Origin: Cristatella mucedo
Taxonomy: Eukaryota; Bryozoa; Phylactolaemata; Cristatellidae
DNA length: 64,000 nucleotides
NCBI GenBank assembly: GCA_009760855.2
Contig: WPIO01000007.1
Location: forward strand, 6,932,501-6,996,500
Direction of reading: 5' to 3'
In this document: one piece after another, positions 1 through 12,260 of the stretch
Layout of the letters: each line of letters begins with the position of its first letter
How positions within the stretch are numbered: position 1 is the stretch's first letter
Notes under the pieces: generated by a model
The model's input: the letters and a program-made list of their open reading frames with translations, nothing else
The model's database searches: none
What the model was told of the DNA's origin: nothing
Made by a program: the position numbers and the translations under genes

Positions 1-1989
1 GAGAAAGTTGGCGACACTACGGACGACGGCCGCGACAGCAAAATAGCTTGCTTACAGTTATTCGCAAATGATCGCAGTAAAGGACACACGCGGACGAGTG
101 GGCTGCGACGCGCGCGCCACGACGGAGAGAAGAGGGCGGTCCGCGCCGAGCGTACCAAAAAGCAAGGAGCCGCCGCAACGCGGCCGACAGGACGATCGTG
201 CGCGCTCGCATGTTACAGCGGAGCAGCTAATGCTCGCCCGGGCTTGCTCTGCACACGGGCAGCGCTACGCTAGAACGGCAGCCTGGCCTCCTTCTCCTCC
301 CCCTCGACGTTCCGCCGACGACGACAGGACGCAGGCGATACACAAGCTCCATTCGCGGCCGCACGGTCCACTAGTGCCGGAACTGCATCTACGCGATTCA
401 GGCGGGCCTTGCGCTCTAGGAGATAACCTAAATCACACAGGGTATGGTGATTTTGAACTTCCTTTACCTCGCGGCCATCGCTTTTAGCGTTCCGTACTAC
501 CAGCTTCCCGCAGTCTCCATTTCCGGGCACAGCACCACGCAGAGCGGTCCCCCCCCAGTTGAGTGGATTTACACTTCCGGTCTCGTGAGCCCCTGGGAAC
601 GCCGGAGTTCGTGTGGGTCCGCCCACCAATATCCCTACCTCCTCCTCCCCTCCAAACAAACCCCACTTCCAGCTAGCTCACCCCGGGTCGATCGGGCTTC
701 CGTGTGTAGAATTGCTAACGCGACTAAGACTAAAACATGCGTAAAGGAAGAAAATATGACATTTATATCCAGCGCAAAAGGTATCACCTCGCAAGGAACT
801 GGAGCACGCTGATGTTGACCGCTTAAGTTATCGAGAAGACTTCCGGGTTACTTTAAATCCGACAATTGACTGCGAAGCACGCTTGTTTCCTATAGTCTTA
901 ATAATTCTCAGCTAATAGCTAATAATTCTCAGATTCTTCGGCTGCGGATTATCTGAAATGCTCGAAGGCAATACGCCAACTAGAATACAACTTACATGCA
1001 ACTCTACTTCCACCTCTTACGTAGTTGCCGAGCAACACGTCGACGGAGTTACTGAAACTTCGAACTTCGCAAGCATGCTAATCGACAGGAATGCCAGTTG
1101 CACATGGTTCTTCTAAGCAGTGAAGCCCAGAGCTCATCCACAACTAGCCTGGTTGAGCGATAAACAAATAAATATTATTGGTTAGTTCGGCGCTCTGTGA
1201 GATATTGGTCTATATACGGGCACTTCACGTTTGCCGCAGCGCTCGGGCGCACGATCCCGGCCATCAAGAGGTGAGCACCTCACCCCTTGGCCAAACCAGG
1301 TGGTCCAAAGCAGCAGACTGGCTATATGGGTGATCAAGAAACGATGTAGGCGACACTAGTGTACTAGTAATAATATCAACGATACTGACAACACAAATAA
1401 TTGGTCATTTGTATAGCGCAATAGGAGAAGTAAATCTATCCGAGTGCTTTACAGCTCGCATCAAGGGAATCAAAAGCCATTGGCTAATGGCATCAAAGTA
1501 ATCGTCCTTATAAGAGTCTGTAAGAGCACACGCAAGGATCATGCTCCAAGCTGCAAGAAGACACCCAAGACCATTGGTGATTATGACATCTGGCTATTAA
1601 AATGTACAATGAAATAATCATGCACAGCTTGGGACGCACAAAAAAACAAGTTCATTCGAGCGAATGGAAAGCGAAACGAAATTGATGCGTCTTCAGCAGA
1701 GACTACAATGAAGTAAATCATTACCGGTAGTGACGGAAGCTGGACGCGAGGTCCAGACTTTCGTGTATGCAAACTTGCATCCCAGTTTGCTTTATTATCC
1801 CAAAGCGGCTAAATGCGATGCAGGCAGCTGTCGTCACCCGGGGGCTTACCTGCCCTTTGGTTAGAGCTCGGGTGGGCGGTGGTGGTGCCCATGGGTGTTT
1901 TGGTTGTCGGTCCGAGAAAGTCGTGCGCTTTGCATGTATTATCCGGCACGGAGTGGTGCCCGTCGCTCAGTGCTCGCATCTAAAAGTAT
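1..1989. other. Unassigned intergenic DNA
   Basis: Only short open frames without recognisable domains are present. The first 400 bases are CpG-rich and the rest is AT-rich. I see no transposon ends, tRNA or long repeat here. Confidence 0.5.
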
Positions 1990-2544
1990 AATTGTGGCTG
2001 CAAGACTCATTTTCAAATCCCAGTGTCTCCTTTACTAAAAGCGCTAGGATTGCTGCCACTTGATCCACAAATACAGAACAAAATTCTTAAGTTGACCTAC
2101 GAGGCCCACCATGGCTTGAATCCTCTATGCCTAGTTGAACCGCTGCACCAGTTTCAGCCTGCTCGTGCCCTCGGGTCCTGTGTGGATAATAAATTAGCAG
2201 CTCCGTTCCTCCACTTAAAGACCGTTGGTGAAAAAAGCTTTAGCTCTGCAGGTCCTAGACTGTGGAACTCGCTTCTACGATTCTTACGCAGCGATAACTA
2301 CTCTCCTGTTGCCAACTGTGGCTCATCCTTTTCAACGGTCCTGAGCTGCTACTTCCATGCTATCTACAACTCCAACTGCTCTCCTGACTCTGCTATGCTT
2401 CTCACTTTCTCTTTGTTGCGTGAGGTGAAGCTTGTTGGCTATCGAATGCGTACCGAAAGCCGCTTAGGCTGTGAGTGCGCGATACAAAACTCTTCTGCAT
2501 AACACCCACGTAGTCTTTGTGGCCTTGTGGAATTACAGACGTAG
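1990..2544 (+). mobile_element. Family B LINE, 5'-truncated C-terminal ORF2 fragment plus 3' end
   Basis: A frame open from 2023 to 2502 (159 codons) encodes the C-terminal part of an L2/CR1-type ORF2. It has the SPLLKALGLLPLDPQIQNK block, then FSSAGPRLWNSL, and ends in TESRLGCECAIQNSSA. The same protein tail recurs near 29.1, 38.0 and 45.0 kb. After the stop comes the family's short 3' UTR (AACACCCACGTAGTCTTTGT...TTACAGACG), which runs straight into an (AC)n tract. No endonuclease or RT catalytic core is present, so this is a dead 5'-truncated insertion. Confidence 0.75.
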
Positions 2545-2567
2545 ACACACACACACACACACACACA

Positions 2568-2611
<44 letters not shown>

Positions 2612-2620
2612 CACACACAC
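2545..2620. repeat. (AC)n/(ACGC)n microsatellite
   Basis: About 24 bases of AC repeat, then a block of ACGC units, then AC again. It directly abuts the 3' end of the family B LINE, so it probably grew from the element's tail. Confidence 0.95.
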
Positions 2621-4986
2621 GCGTGCGCGAACACACAATCGTAACGTTGGCTATAGTGAACTGGTAGTCCGATGCAGCACCGCCTTGAGGGTTCCTTTTC
2701 GCGCTTGTGAATGCTTGAATCGGTGTTGCTCCGTGTACGCGCACTAGTCTTTGTCTTATTCTTAAGGTGAAGGGCCACTAAGCAATTCACAGCGTAAGTG
2801 ACGCTTCTTTAATGAGCGGAACGGAGAGCGCCAAGCGCATCGTGCAAGGGTGCAAGCATGTATTTGTGTATAATATTATTATATTATGTTAACATTATAT
2901 TATATCTCCGTCGGTAACTTCGCAAAGACAGGTGGTTGTTGAGATTGTGCATGGCGCGTGAGAGTATTGTAGGATTTTGCACGAGTTGTTTGGCACTGAT
3001 CGGGACAACTGGTACGTGACCCGGTACGCGCTCGAACGCACCGAGAGCTCCTGCCTGGAGCTGGCTAGCGTATCCCCCCTCGCACTGACCCGCGTCAAAG
3101 CGCAGGCTTAGCCAAGTTGGTCGATCTCCGGGGGGGGGGGGGTCGCATCCTTGGTCAGCTTCAAAGCCTTGCTGGGTCCAGACGTTCGTCCTTCCGAGAT
3201 CCGCCATACTGGCGGTTCCGACCGGTAGCGCCGAGCCGTACGCCGCGACTGAGGGCGCGCGTGCGCCGAGCTGGACAGCTCGCGCTGAGCCGTGTCATTA
3301 TTTCAAACCGTGCGATTGAAAACAGCTATTTTGCTGCGTAGTGAAATAATTAGCGCAGCCAATACTAACGTGAAGACATGCCAGTTGATTATGGAAATCA
3401 GGATTAGAGATTTTATAGCGCAGAAAAGAACTAAACTTAAACTTCTAGCGAATTTTCATCTAATGAAGATTTCTTATGGATGCTTGTGGGCTTGGGCAAT
3501 GGAGCGTAGGCAAGACGCATTAATGAAGCTTTTACAAATGGAAACTCTTAAGAGACAACGAGGTTGAGTGTAGCAAAAGCACAATAGGGAGATGTGTGCT
3601 TTCCGAACTCAAATGTCCGTAGAAACGCTCGCGAAAACGCCCAGCGCCGAATTTTAAATTGAATGCACGATTCGGCTGCTATTTTTCTTCCCCCATCAAG
3701 GGAAAGTGGCGCAAGCCGAGAAGAGATTTGTCGGTGTGAGCAGCATGGCAGTAGCAGGCGGTCCTTCATTTCTCATCACGTTGCAAACCTATACAAGGCT
3801 CTCACCCCGTAGCATGAACGGATGCTGAGCCTCATGAGGATGTCGAGTCTCACTCGACCTTTGTCTTTAATATTATTATAGCTCCGCTCACTCTCCGAGG
3901 CCGAGGTTCGGCACTACCTCAGTTTCCTCGGCTTTTTAGATACGGCTCGAAAAGCGGCCTGAGGCTTTCCTGTCAACCGCTCGCTGTGCCTTGGCGCCTA
4001 AACTTTGAACCCTCGGCGTTTCGCTGTATAGATCGAGTTAGCTTCAGCTAACGGCGCAGTGCCCACAGGCGCCCACACTAGTCCAATGCCGACTCGGCGT
4101 GAGCAGGCATCGACAGCAGGCTGCGGACGTGCCATCAGTAGAGCTCGAGCAACTGTTCTGCCATCCTGTAGGCGGTCGGTGGCAGCAGCAGGGGATGGCA
4201 GCAGGGGGGTGGCAGCAGGGGGGTGGGCAGAGGAGGCCACTGACGCCTCTCCGTCTGAAGTCTGAACATATTAATTCATTCGCATGGCACACAACGACAG
4301 CTTGGTCTCCATTCAGGCGCTATACATATTTTGCAGGGCTCGATTCCACGGCATCGATCGTTAAAGACCAGCACCACCGTACACCTGGGGGTGGCCTACT
4401 GCACGATATGAATGGCTCAGTACGAAATCAACTCGTTATCATAAGCTCATAAGCGGGGCTGTCATCATCCGAACGCAACAACGATCGAAAAGAACAGCAG
4501 CTGCCTCTAGCGGCTGAGTAGCACGGAAGCGGGCGTACTACAAGAAGTTGAGCAAAGACACTTTACACACTGCGAACCGTCTAAAGTAGCTATAGCTTTA
4601 GATGGCGTACGCGCACTCGAGCGGCATAATTAGTAAACTGGCAAGTTGAATCGGAATTTGAGCTTGCATTACCTCCGATTGACCATTTCTGCCAGCCATG
4701 AGATCGGCGTTAAAATTGACTACCGCCGTGGGAATCAGTCGAGCTTAATGTAATTCAAGGAAACAGAAGGTAATTTCAGCTGGCCAACTGCGTCGTTATT
4801 AGCTGTGGTTTGCTTATGTGTGCACATACCTGAAATAGATGGGCGATACCAACTGAACCACTGCCGACGCAAGATTCTTTTTGGGCGAAAGGAATCCCAC
4901 GAATCTTGTAAGGTCAAAATTGTCTAATAGTTAAACTATCGACTCGATTTGCTGGCCAGAACTAGTAAATTAATTGAGCCGTCTCT
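2621..4986. other. Unassigned intergenic DNA with small repeats
   Basis: No gene is recognised. It contains a short AT-rich ATATTATT tract (about 2870-2910), a G12-type homopolymer near 3131 and an imperfect GGTGGCAGCAGGGG tandem near 4180-4230. The open frame at 3292-3567 is Lys/Arg/Leu-rich without a known domain. Confidence 0.5.
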
Positions 4987-4987
4987 G

Positions 4988-5180
4988 GTATTTATAAATA
5001 AATACTAGCTGATTTAACAGCCTCTTTTGTTTAGCGACAGAAGAAACCTGACAGTTATCGCCTCCGATTTCAGCATGAAGATTCGCCCACCAGTGGATTA
5101 GAACCCACAACCTCGGTATCGAGGTCATGAAAATTCACGAAAAGCCTTACCGAGTGCCATCACGGCTCACCTAGCATTTA
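4988..5180 (-). mobile_element. tRNA-derived SINE (family 1)
   Basis: Read on the minus strand, the element begins with a tRNA-like head (GGTGAGCCGTGATGGC...CGGTAAGGC, resembling an A box). It then has GGTTGTGGGTTCTAATCC, which resembles a B box. A body ending GGCTGTTAAATCAGCTAGTA follows, with an AT-rich tail (TTTATTTATAAA). Near-identical layouts occur at 27.27 kb (plus) and 48.3 kb (minus), which makes it a dispersed family rather than a tRNA gene. Confidence 0.7.
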
Positions 5181-6234
5181 GCATTTTACCATATGGAGCT
5201 AAATGCTTTGAACGCCGCCTTTTAATTCGCCTGTGGTTTCGTCTACAGCCTACCATCGTGTCTCGAAAATGTCACAGACGAGCTAATAGTCAACAGACCG
5301 ACTTCGAGTTTGGACTGCACTCGTTTCGCATTTGCTTGAAGATCTTATACTTGGGTTTTCTTAATTCATCCTGCTACTCGGTTACTCGGAGTTCCTCGGA
5401 GCTTCGAGATCCTACCCTGCCAGTTTCGAACCGTGTTCCGAACAGCCTGCCCCTATGCCGTGCAAACTCCATAACTTGGCCAATATTTCACCGAATTGCC
5501 TGCAAGCTAGTTAGAATAAGAGTTGGGTCCTACTAGCTTAACTCGAATCCTGGTCAGCTTGGACGCGCCTACAGCAAGTTGTGCTATAGATGACCTCAAA
5601 CGTCCATGAGTTTGATATCCTGCTTTAGTTTTTCATTACTCAATGCCAAATATTATTTCTTCAGGTAATTCGAGTGGACTTGAGTTTGCTGTATCCGTTT
5701 GAGTCGCTTGAATTTTCTAATAAGTAATGGAAAATGTGAACTTTTAATTCTTCCAGCTTCACATACTTGAGAAATTCAGGCCAGATCGCGACTCTTCAAG
5801 GACATCCGATGGTCCTCATTAAATCCACAGTCAAATCTTAATTTAATCAATGCTGCCACCCTTGCTTGTGCTAGTTCTCGGAATAATGGTTCCGTCTGTT
5901 CTCATTCTGTGAATGATTATTGAATCTGTCCTGGAGATAAATCCCACGTTTTTGGGGCCTCATCATACCTCTGTGCTTTCTCTCTCCAGCATGCCAGGTT
6001 TCATGTCATGTGCGTGCATGGCATCTGCATCCATGACATGCTTGCATGCGAAGCCCAATTCAGAGCTCGTTCAGCCTCGTTCATCTATGACGTCCCCCCC
6101 CCCCGGCGGGCGATCCACTGCCTGGCTAGCCGTGGCTGTTCCGCCTGGTGGGTGGATATTTCAGCTGGCTTCCAAGAGGCGAATGGTGCTTGATGTCGAG
6201 GAAGAGGAGAATAAAGAGTCTACGCAAGCTAGAT
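5181..6234. other. Unassigned intergenic DNA
   Basis: No homology is recognised. The open frames at 5258-5536 and 5913-6236 have no domain I can name. Confidence 0.45.
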
Positions 6235-6318
6235 AAATGGCAAAGCTTATTTTAAGTGTCCAGAAAGGGATTTAGTTCTCAGCGGGTGTTATTCAAATAT
6301 CATTATTATTACTATTGA
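6235..6318 (+). mobile_element. Family A LINE, 3' UTR remnant
   Basis: The stretch aligns by eye with the family A 3' end: (TAA)AGTGTCCAGAAAGGGATTTAGTTCTC...GGGTGTTATTCAAAT followed by ATTATTATTACT. Only the last ~80 bases are recognisable. Confidence 0.55.
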
Positions 6319-8009
6319 TAACAATTGCCAGAAGGCTAACTGAAAGCGGACCATTTAGAGAAGCGCCCCGCCGGAGGAACAAAGGGGCTTGCTTAATACT
6401 AGATATTGCAGAGCATCTCAGCTGAAACACGATGTACATTTATTTTCAAAAGTGTCTCAGCCTCCGAGGTCTCGAAAGCGTCCCCTCCAGATATAAAGCT
6501 GGAAGTAGTACGGTGAGTGCCTCCAGGGGCAGCACAGAAAATTGGGCTAGCTGAGCCGGCATGAAATTAGCTGGGCACCAAATACGATCGGTAGAGTGCC
6601 CATCTATCCGATTATTAAATCTCTATATTCCCAGCAATAGTCACTTACAGTAAGTTATCATATCCAGCACGGAATATTGTAGCCCTGCAGAGATATATCC
6701 ATATTCTCAAGTGGTTATTATAGCTGATAATTTTTAAAATCTATTGCTAGTGGGATTAAACGCCAAACATAGAAACTGGAATTTTTGTAAGGCTACGTGC
6801 TCATTGGGTAAGCGAGAGCTCTGGACGCACTAAAGTGGCTTGCAGCACTGAGTAGCAATTACAAAGGTTCTCAACATATGCGTGTCCAAAAGTAGTGGCG
6901 AATATTCAACGCAATATCCGTTCCGAACCCTCTAGTAACATATGGACACTTTTCTGACCTTGCAGATGAATAAAAGAAGAGAGAGGCTCAAGCAAGGCTG
7001 CCGCAGCCCTAGAGTCTGGCCTCGCGACAAGGAATCTACTATGCACACGCTCGGCCGACCCGGTTCAGTCCACGTTCCATAGAGCTACATCAAAGGATAC
7101 GCCGCTTCGGTCTTTGAGTGTGCATGCCACGCATGTACTGGCGCTTCACTGACAGTAAGTTTGGCAGATATCATATGCTAGAATTTTTATTTGCATATTG
7201 TATCATTATATCGGAACATATTTATCAACAGGAATAAAAATTACCTACGGACTAATGAACCAGATGAATACGCATCCACAAGATACACATCGACCATTAC
7301 AAATACGAACGACGGGTTAACGCACAAAATGGAGAAGCATTGCTTAAGTCGTCATGGTGGTCATCGCGACCGTCTTCGCCGGCACTGGGGTGCGAATCTT
7401 ACCGATTGCATTCATTGTAAAGCAAGTGTACAAAGAAAAATAAAACCAGTGTCCTCCAACTTACAGGTGCACGAGTAGATGCTGCAGCAACTCCTGCAAA
7501 GTCGAAAATATAAAACACCAAATTAGGAAGCCGAGCAGGTTGAACAAATGGTAGCGAGCCTCGGTGCCATCAATTTTGTAATCCATTTTGCACAGCTCGT
7601 ACGGAGTCTCACTTGTTTGCACAAACATCCAGGAGTAACACCAACTCACAAAGCAGGAAAGCATCGCAATTTAAAAATCATCCTACACAATCATTAAAAA
7701 AGTAAATGATTATAGGCATTCTTTATGATGATGTTTATTCATTGACTCAAAAGACACAGACTGTGTTCTTCCAAATGTGTTGGTAGTCTTTAGAAATGTT
7801 CTGCAGGTAGCAGCCGAATTCCCAGTCAGAGGACACCCGAAACGTGATGCTTAACTATGAGACTTTCCTCTTAGCTGTTGTGCGACCACCGCAGTGATCG
7901 GAATGTAGGTGTCGTCTTTAACAGCTGCCCACATTTTTAAAGATTTGTTAAGAATGCTACCTCAACAGCTAACCTCGCATCCGATCCCTATCATAATTTA
8001 CGGACTGTC
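6319..8009. other. Unassigned AT-rich DNA
   Basis: No domain, transposon end or long repeat is seen. The open frame at 7191-7478 is Asn/Thr/Lys-rich and unassigned. Confidence 0.45.
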
Positions 8010-8420
8010 TACTACGGTGGCTTGCAAAGCATTTAACTAGCTCCCTGGTTCTGTCTAGGCTGGGTTATTGCTATTCCATTATTATTGCAATTTCGCTGAG
8101 TCAGCAAAAGCCAAAATGCCACTGAAGCTTGTTATGAATGCGGCTGCACGGCTAGTCAATAAATCCCAAACGTTCAATCACGTGTCTCCTTTACCGAAGG
8201 AGCTACGATGGCTACCGGTTGACCAACGGATACAAACCTCTTACGCTGACCTTCAAGGCTCTCCGTGACTTGGTTCCTTCGTACCTAGCCGAAGTGCTTC
8301 ACTAGTTTCGGCCTCCTCGTGTCCTAAGGACTTCTATGAACCGCTCATGCCTTCCATTCCTACTCTTAAAACACAAGCGTTTGCTCTGCGTTTGTCCTAG
8401 ACTGGGTAGCTTCCATCCGC
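8010..8420 (+). mobile_element. Family B LINE, decayed C-terminal fragment
   Basis: The sequence follows the family B order: LVLSRLGYC-like codons, then KMPLKLVMNAAARLVNKSQ, SPLPKELRWLPVDQRIQ and a YLAEVLH-like segment. Frameshifts and stops occur after 8268. It is more diverged than the 2.0, 37.5 and 44.6 kb copies and loses similarity before the family's normal 3' end. Confidence 0.65.
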
Positions 8421-9329
8421 GACGCCTACGCAACGACGTCTATTATTCTGCTGCCTTGTCCAATCGCGAGGTCACGAACCCGTGAAATAGTTTAGCTAGC
8501 GTTTTCTTGCCTCAGCCCTAATTTTGAGCAGCTGTAAGTTTTCTTTCTCTCCGGCGAGTACAAGCGAGTGTGGTGTGCGCCTGCGACTTCTGCTGCTGTA
8601 ATTCGCGAAGCGGCCTGACACTAATGTACATGCATCACCTGTGGCCAATAGTTAAGCCATTGACGCAGAGCAGCGTCAGGCGGCCACTAATGCAGACTAT
8701 ATTTCGTGTCGTTTGCTGCGATTGATTGGGCTTCCGCATATGTGCCCGTTGTGAGTAATAAAAGAGAGTCTCATTACTGCCCACATGCGCCCGCTGTGTC
8801 TCCGTGAGACTCCCGCTAGAACAGCCCCCCCCCCCCCCCGCTAGAGACACCGTCACACAACACGAGTACTGCTCACGCATTTGCCACAAATGAACTTTGC
8901 CCTGACTGGGCGTGACTGCTCGCTCGCTCACCCTAATAAGCTATTTCCCTTTAGGTCTATAACAGTCAGGAAGGCGAGAACGTTCGGATAGGCTGATCTT
9001 GCAAGGACGGCTCTGCTCTGCCTGTAGATGCTCGGCACTAGCAAGGTGCACGGCCATGGTCATTCGACGGAAAGGTGAAAAGTAGCGAAGCTTGAAGTGC
9101 TTGAATGGCTACACCTAAATTATCAGGAATCATCCGTCCTCATCCCTGAACGTTCTGAACGTCAGCTGCTGAACCCCGCGAAATTCAATGCGGCGTAAAC
9201 AAACACCAAGCAACATCCAGCGCAGCATGCAAATGAACTCGCGAGCGAGAAATGTGTCCGTCAACTAAGAAATGTTCTAAATGAACACTGCCAAGCAAGC
9301 ACGGTAGTATTTTTTTAGGAGAGCAAACG
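8421..9329. other. Unassigned DNA
   Basis: Contains a C15-type homopolymer (about 8826-8840) and no recognisable gene or element. Confidence 0.4.
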
Positions 9330-9893
9330 TCACACCACCTCTCGCCGACCTGCACTATCTATCGGTCAAACAACGGATCGACTTCGAGGTTTTTTTGCTG
9401 AATTTTCGGTCCCTCCATTACTTGGCTCCAGCCTACCTATGAGATCTACTGCCCCACCAGGCTGAGCATTGCACCACCCACTTTTCGGATTCTAACTGTT
9501 TACCTATACCTCGTAATAACCTCAAATCCTTGGGAGACCGTGCATTTGGTTCGTATGCTCCCAAAGCCTGGAACTCCCGACTGGTGTCAGAACGTTCCCT
9601 GACTTGACCACATTTGAAAAGAACTTAAAATTGCACATATTTATGACAGCATTTAGTGGGTCTCAGTGATTTATCTTTTCTGTGCTTATGCGTGCTGACA
9701 CTGTGCATGCTGCCACTAACCATATTTGCAGGCTGACCCTGTGCGTCACCCGCAACCGTGTTATGCTTGTTGTCGTTGAGGATGATACAACTCACCATTT
9801 GACCGTGTTTCCATTGCATAAAATGTAAAGCACCAAGATAAGGATTGAGTTCTCTGAGGGTGCGTTATTTAGTGAATTGTTATTATTATTATT
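9330..9893 (+). mobile_element. Family A LINE, C-terminal fragment with 3' UTR
   Basis: The copy starts in the block corresponding to LADLH-LPVKQRIDFKV and runs through the GDRAF-SYAPKAWNS region with frameshifts. It ends with the conserved 3' UTR (AAGGATTGAGTTCTCTGAGGGTGCG) and a TTATTATTATTATTC tail at about 9893. 5'-truncated and inactive. Confidence 0.75.
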
Positions 9894-10444
9894 CTTATGG
9901 CCCTAGCCAGCCATCGGATGGCACTCTCGTTGAGCAGCTCCGGCAAATCACGTGATTGACATGTGAGTGAAAGCCGCGATTCACCTTCATCATCTCCAGA
10001 AAAGTGCTTCTGCTAATTAGGGGAGCAACGGACAATATCGCCACCGAAACGATAGAGAAGCTGGTTGCTTTTACAACCCAATAAAGTGCCGGAAGCGACC
10101 AAAAGGCGAAGTGGCAGCATATACAAGCATGCAAAATTGCTAGTTTGCGAAATTCGTTCTTCTCTGTAAAAATAAATAACCCAACACTCGGTGGGATTTT
10201 TTGTTGCCGTCAAACGGCTGTGCTGTACTTGAAGAAGCCAAAACTGCACCCGAGGAACTAGGCCATAGGGTTGTGCTATAGCTTACAGTAAGGAGTGCGT
10301 ATATCTAATTTAAGGTGCAGACCAAAGGCTGAAAACAGATACAAATGACAGTGTTTAAGCAAGGCACACTGTAGGAGAAATAGGGAAGGGTGTCTGTAAT
10401 ATTCTGTATGAAGATGGCTAGTTTGCAGGCTTATTCTGATCACG
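9894..10444. other. Unassigned DNA
   Basis: No recognisable gene or repeat. Confidence 0.4.
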
Positions 10445-10605
10445 ATGCAATCAGCATAATGTAATGTAATGTATCTCAGTCTGTTACTTCACAAAGTCAT
10501 AAGGACTATATGAATGTTATGCAGGGGAGTTTTGTAAATCGCACTCACAGCCTAAGCGGCTCTCAGTACACATTCGGTTGCCAACAGACACATACATACC
10601 AGATC
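10445..10605 (-). mobile_element. Family B LINE, extreme 3' fragment
   Basis: On the minus strand the fragment encodes MCTESRLGCECDLQNSPA and a stop, then the family B 3' UTR. It ends in an ACATTACATTACATTA tail. This copy shows the tail repeat unit most clearly. Confidence 0.75.
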
Positions 10606-11532
10606 CTGTTGTTGTTATGTTGCGTGGGTAAGTAGTGCATGGACACTGAGACGATGAATTGGCAGGCCTTGTTGTGTAAGCTGCTGGGGTAGTGGTAATA
10701 GTTGGTACATCGGGCCCTGAAAGACAGCAAAGTCGGCCCGGGTCAGCTAGCCCACCGTGCATGGTTCCAAGACAGGTTGGTTTGCAGCATGTCCCATGCG
10801 TCCATTTTAAACTGACAGCCACGTGATGTAAAGTCACGAGCAGATGACTGACACAAAAGTGATGAGCAATGTCTACCCACAACGAGCACGCACTTCTCCA
10901 GAAGCACGGCTCAGGCAAGATGGACGCAAGTGCTTGCATCATGCATGCATACACACAGAGGCTCTCGCAAAATAATTTTCATGCAGAAATATAAGGTTAC
11001 AAAAATGGTACGCATACTTTCTGTATGCTCACGTATTTTACTCTACATGAACCTTGGCAGTTTTTCATAACTAAGGGCTATGCACTATTGATTGGTCGGT
11101 GGCCGGCCGAGTACACCTAAAGCTGAACTTGGGAACTCACACTCTCAGTTGTCCAGTGCAGACGATTCTGTCGAGCCCATTCAAGGAAAATGAAGGTCGT
11201 AGGGAGCGGCCCAGGTCTCGGTGATTACATGCTACCGTGCGGCATGTTTGACAAATGCCTGGGTATTGACTCATCTGATCTCCATGCCGAGGCATGCAGA
11301 GTTGGTTGTAGCACCGCCGAACCGGCTAACGTGTCTACCAATACAATGTGTTTGGTCTTACTTGTGGCATTCTGCATGAATTTAGGCACTGGCTGAGAGC
11401 GAAAAATTCACATTGCCTCTATTGGTGGTACTACTGCACAGCAGTGCCGCAGGATGTGCCGTCCTTCATGGTTTTGTAGAAGGTTCTGCTTCTTTTGCCT
11501 CTCTCACTCCCCCTCAGTCTAGTTGCTTTTCA
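10606..11532. other. Unassigned DNA
   Basis: The minus frame continuing from the LINE fragment (to 10954) is Cys/His-rich but shows no spaced zinc-finger pattern. Nothing is assigned. Confidence 0.4.
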
Positions 11533-11533
11533 C

Positions 11534-11564
<31 letters not shown>

Positions 11565-11591
11565 TGTCTCTCTCTCCCTCTCTCTCTGGCA

Positions 11592-11686
<95 letters not shown>

Positions 11687-11700
11687 CCTCTCTCTCTGGC
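11533..11700. repeat. (CT)n microsatellite with an internal duplication
   Basis: A nearly pure CT tract. The unit CTGTCTCTCTCTCCCTCTCT followed by CTCTGGCACTTT occurs twice, at about 11563-11595 and 11674-11705, so slippage or unequal exchange has copied the tract together with its edge. Confidence 0.95.
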
Positions 11701-12014
11701 ACTTTATCTAAGTTTTCAAAAGTTGCTTGGTTGTGGCAGGCTTCCTCTTGCATAGGCTGTCTACTGAATGAATGCAACCAAGCTATGCATTTCAGATCCC
11801 AAAAGTCAAGCCGTATGCATTCGGGCCTTAGCAGTTCAATAGTAGGCCTGCTCCTGTACACTACCTAGCTACTACTAGCCAACTACAGAAGATGGGAAAC
11901 ACGACGTAGGAAACACAACGTTTGCCTATCGTGTCACGTGCTTTGGCATTTTGCACCTGAGTGCGTTCAGATTGATGACTCATTGAAAGCTTTCAGAACT
12001 GTTTTAAGATGCAA

Positions 12015-12260
12015 TCTGATAATAGTAATAATAATAATGATAAAAATAATAATGACAGCAATAGCATATTGACATTGTACACAATTAGAACGAAATATCT
12101 GTCTAGGCACTTGAAATATGCTGGAGGGAAGCATGCACTTGGTTAGTGATTGCTTCAGGAGTATCAGCCAAGTAGATAGGCACCCAAAGGGCAATAGGTA
12201 TGGACCCTGCAAACGCCGTGTGGAACAGGAAGTGGGCTCCAAGCACCGGGGCACATAATA
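12015..12260 (-). mobile_element. Highly decayed family A LINE 3' end
   Basis: An AATAATAATAATGATAAAAATAATAATGA tract is followed by CTGTCTAGGCACTTGAAATATGCTG, resembling the minus-strand family A 3' UTR (TTTCTAGGCACTTTACATTTGCTG). Similarity fades after about 250 bases. Confidence 0.45.

Noticed and set aside
11495-11868. Leu/Ser-repeat ORFs in CT tracts (also at 40.5, 53.2 and 62.3 kb) and Thr/His- or Cys/Val-repeat ORFs at 2.5 and 32.3 kb
   Set aside because: They are translations of dinucleotide microsatellites, open in several frames on both strands.
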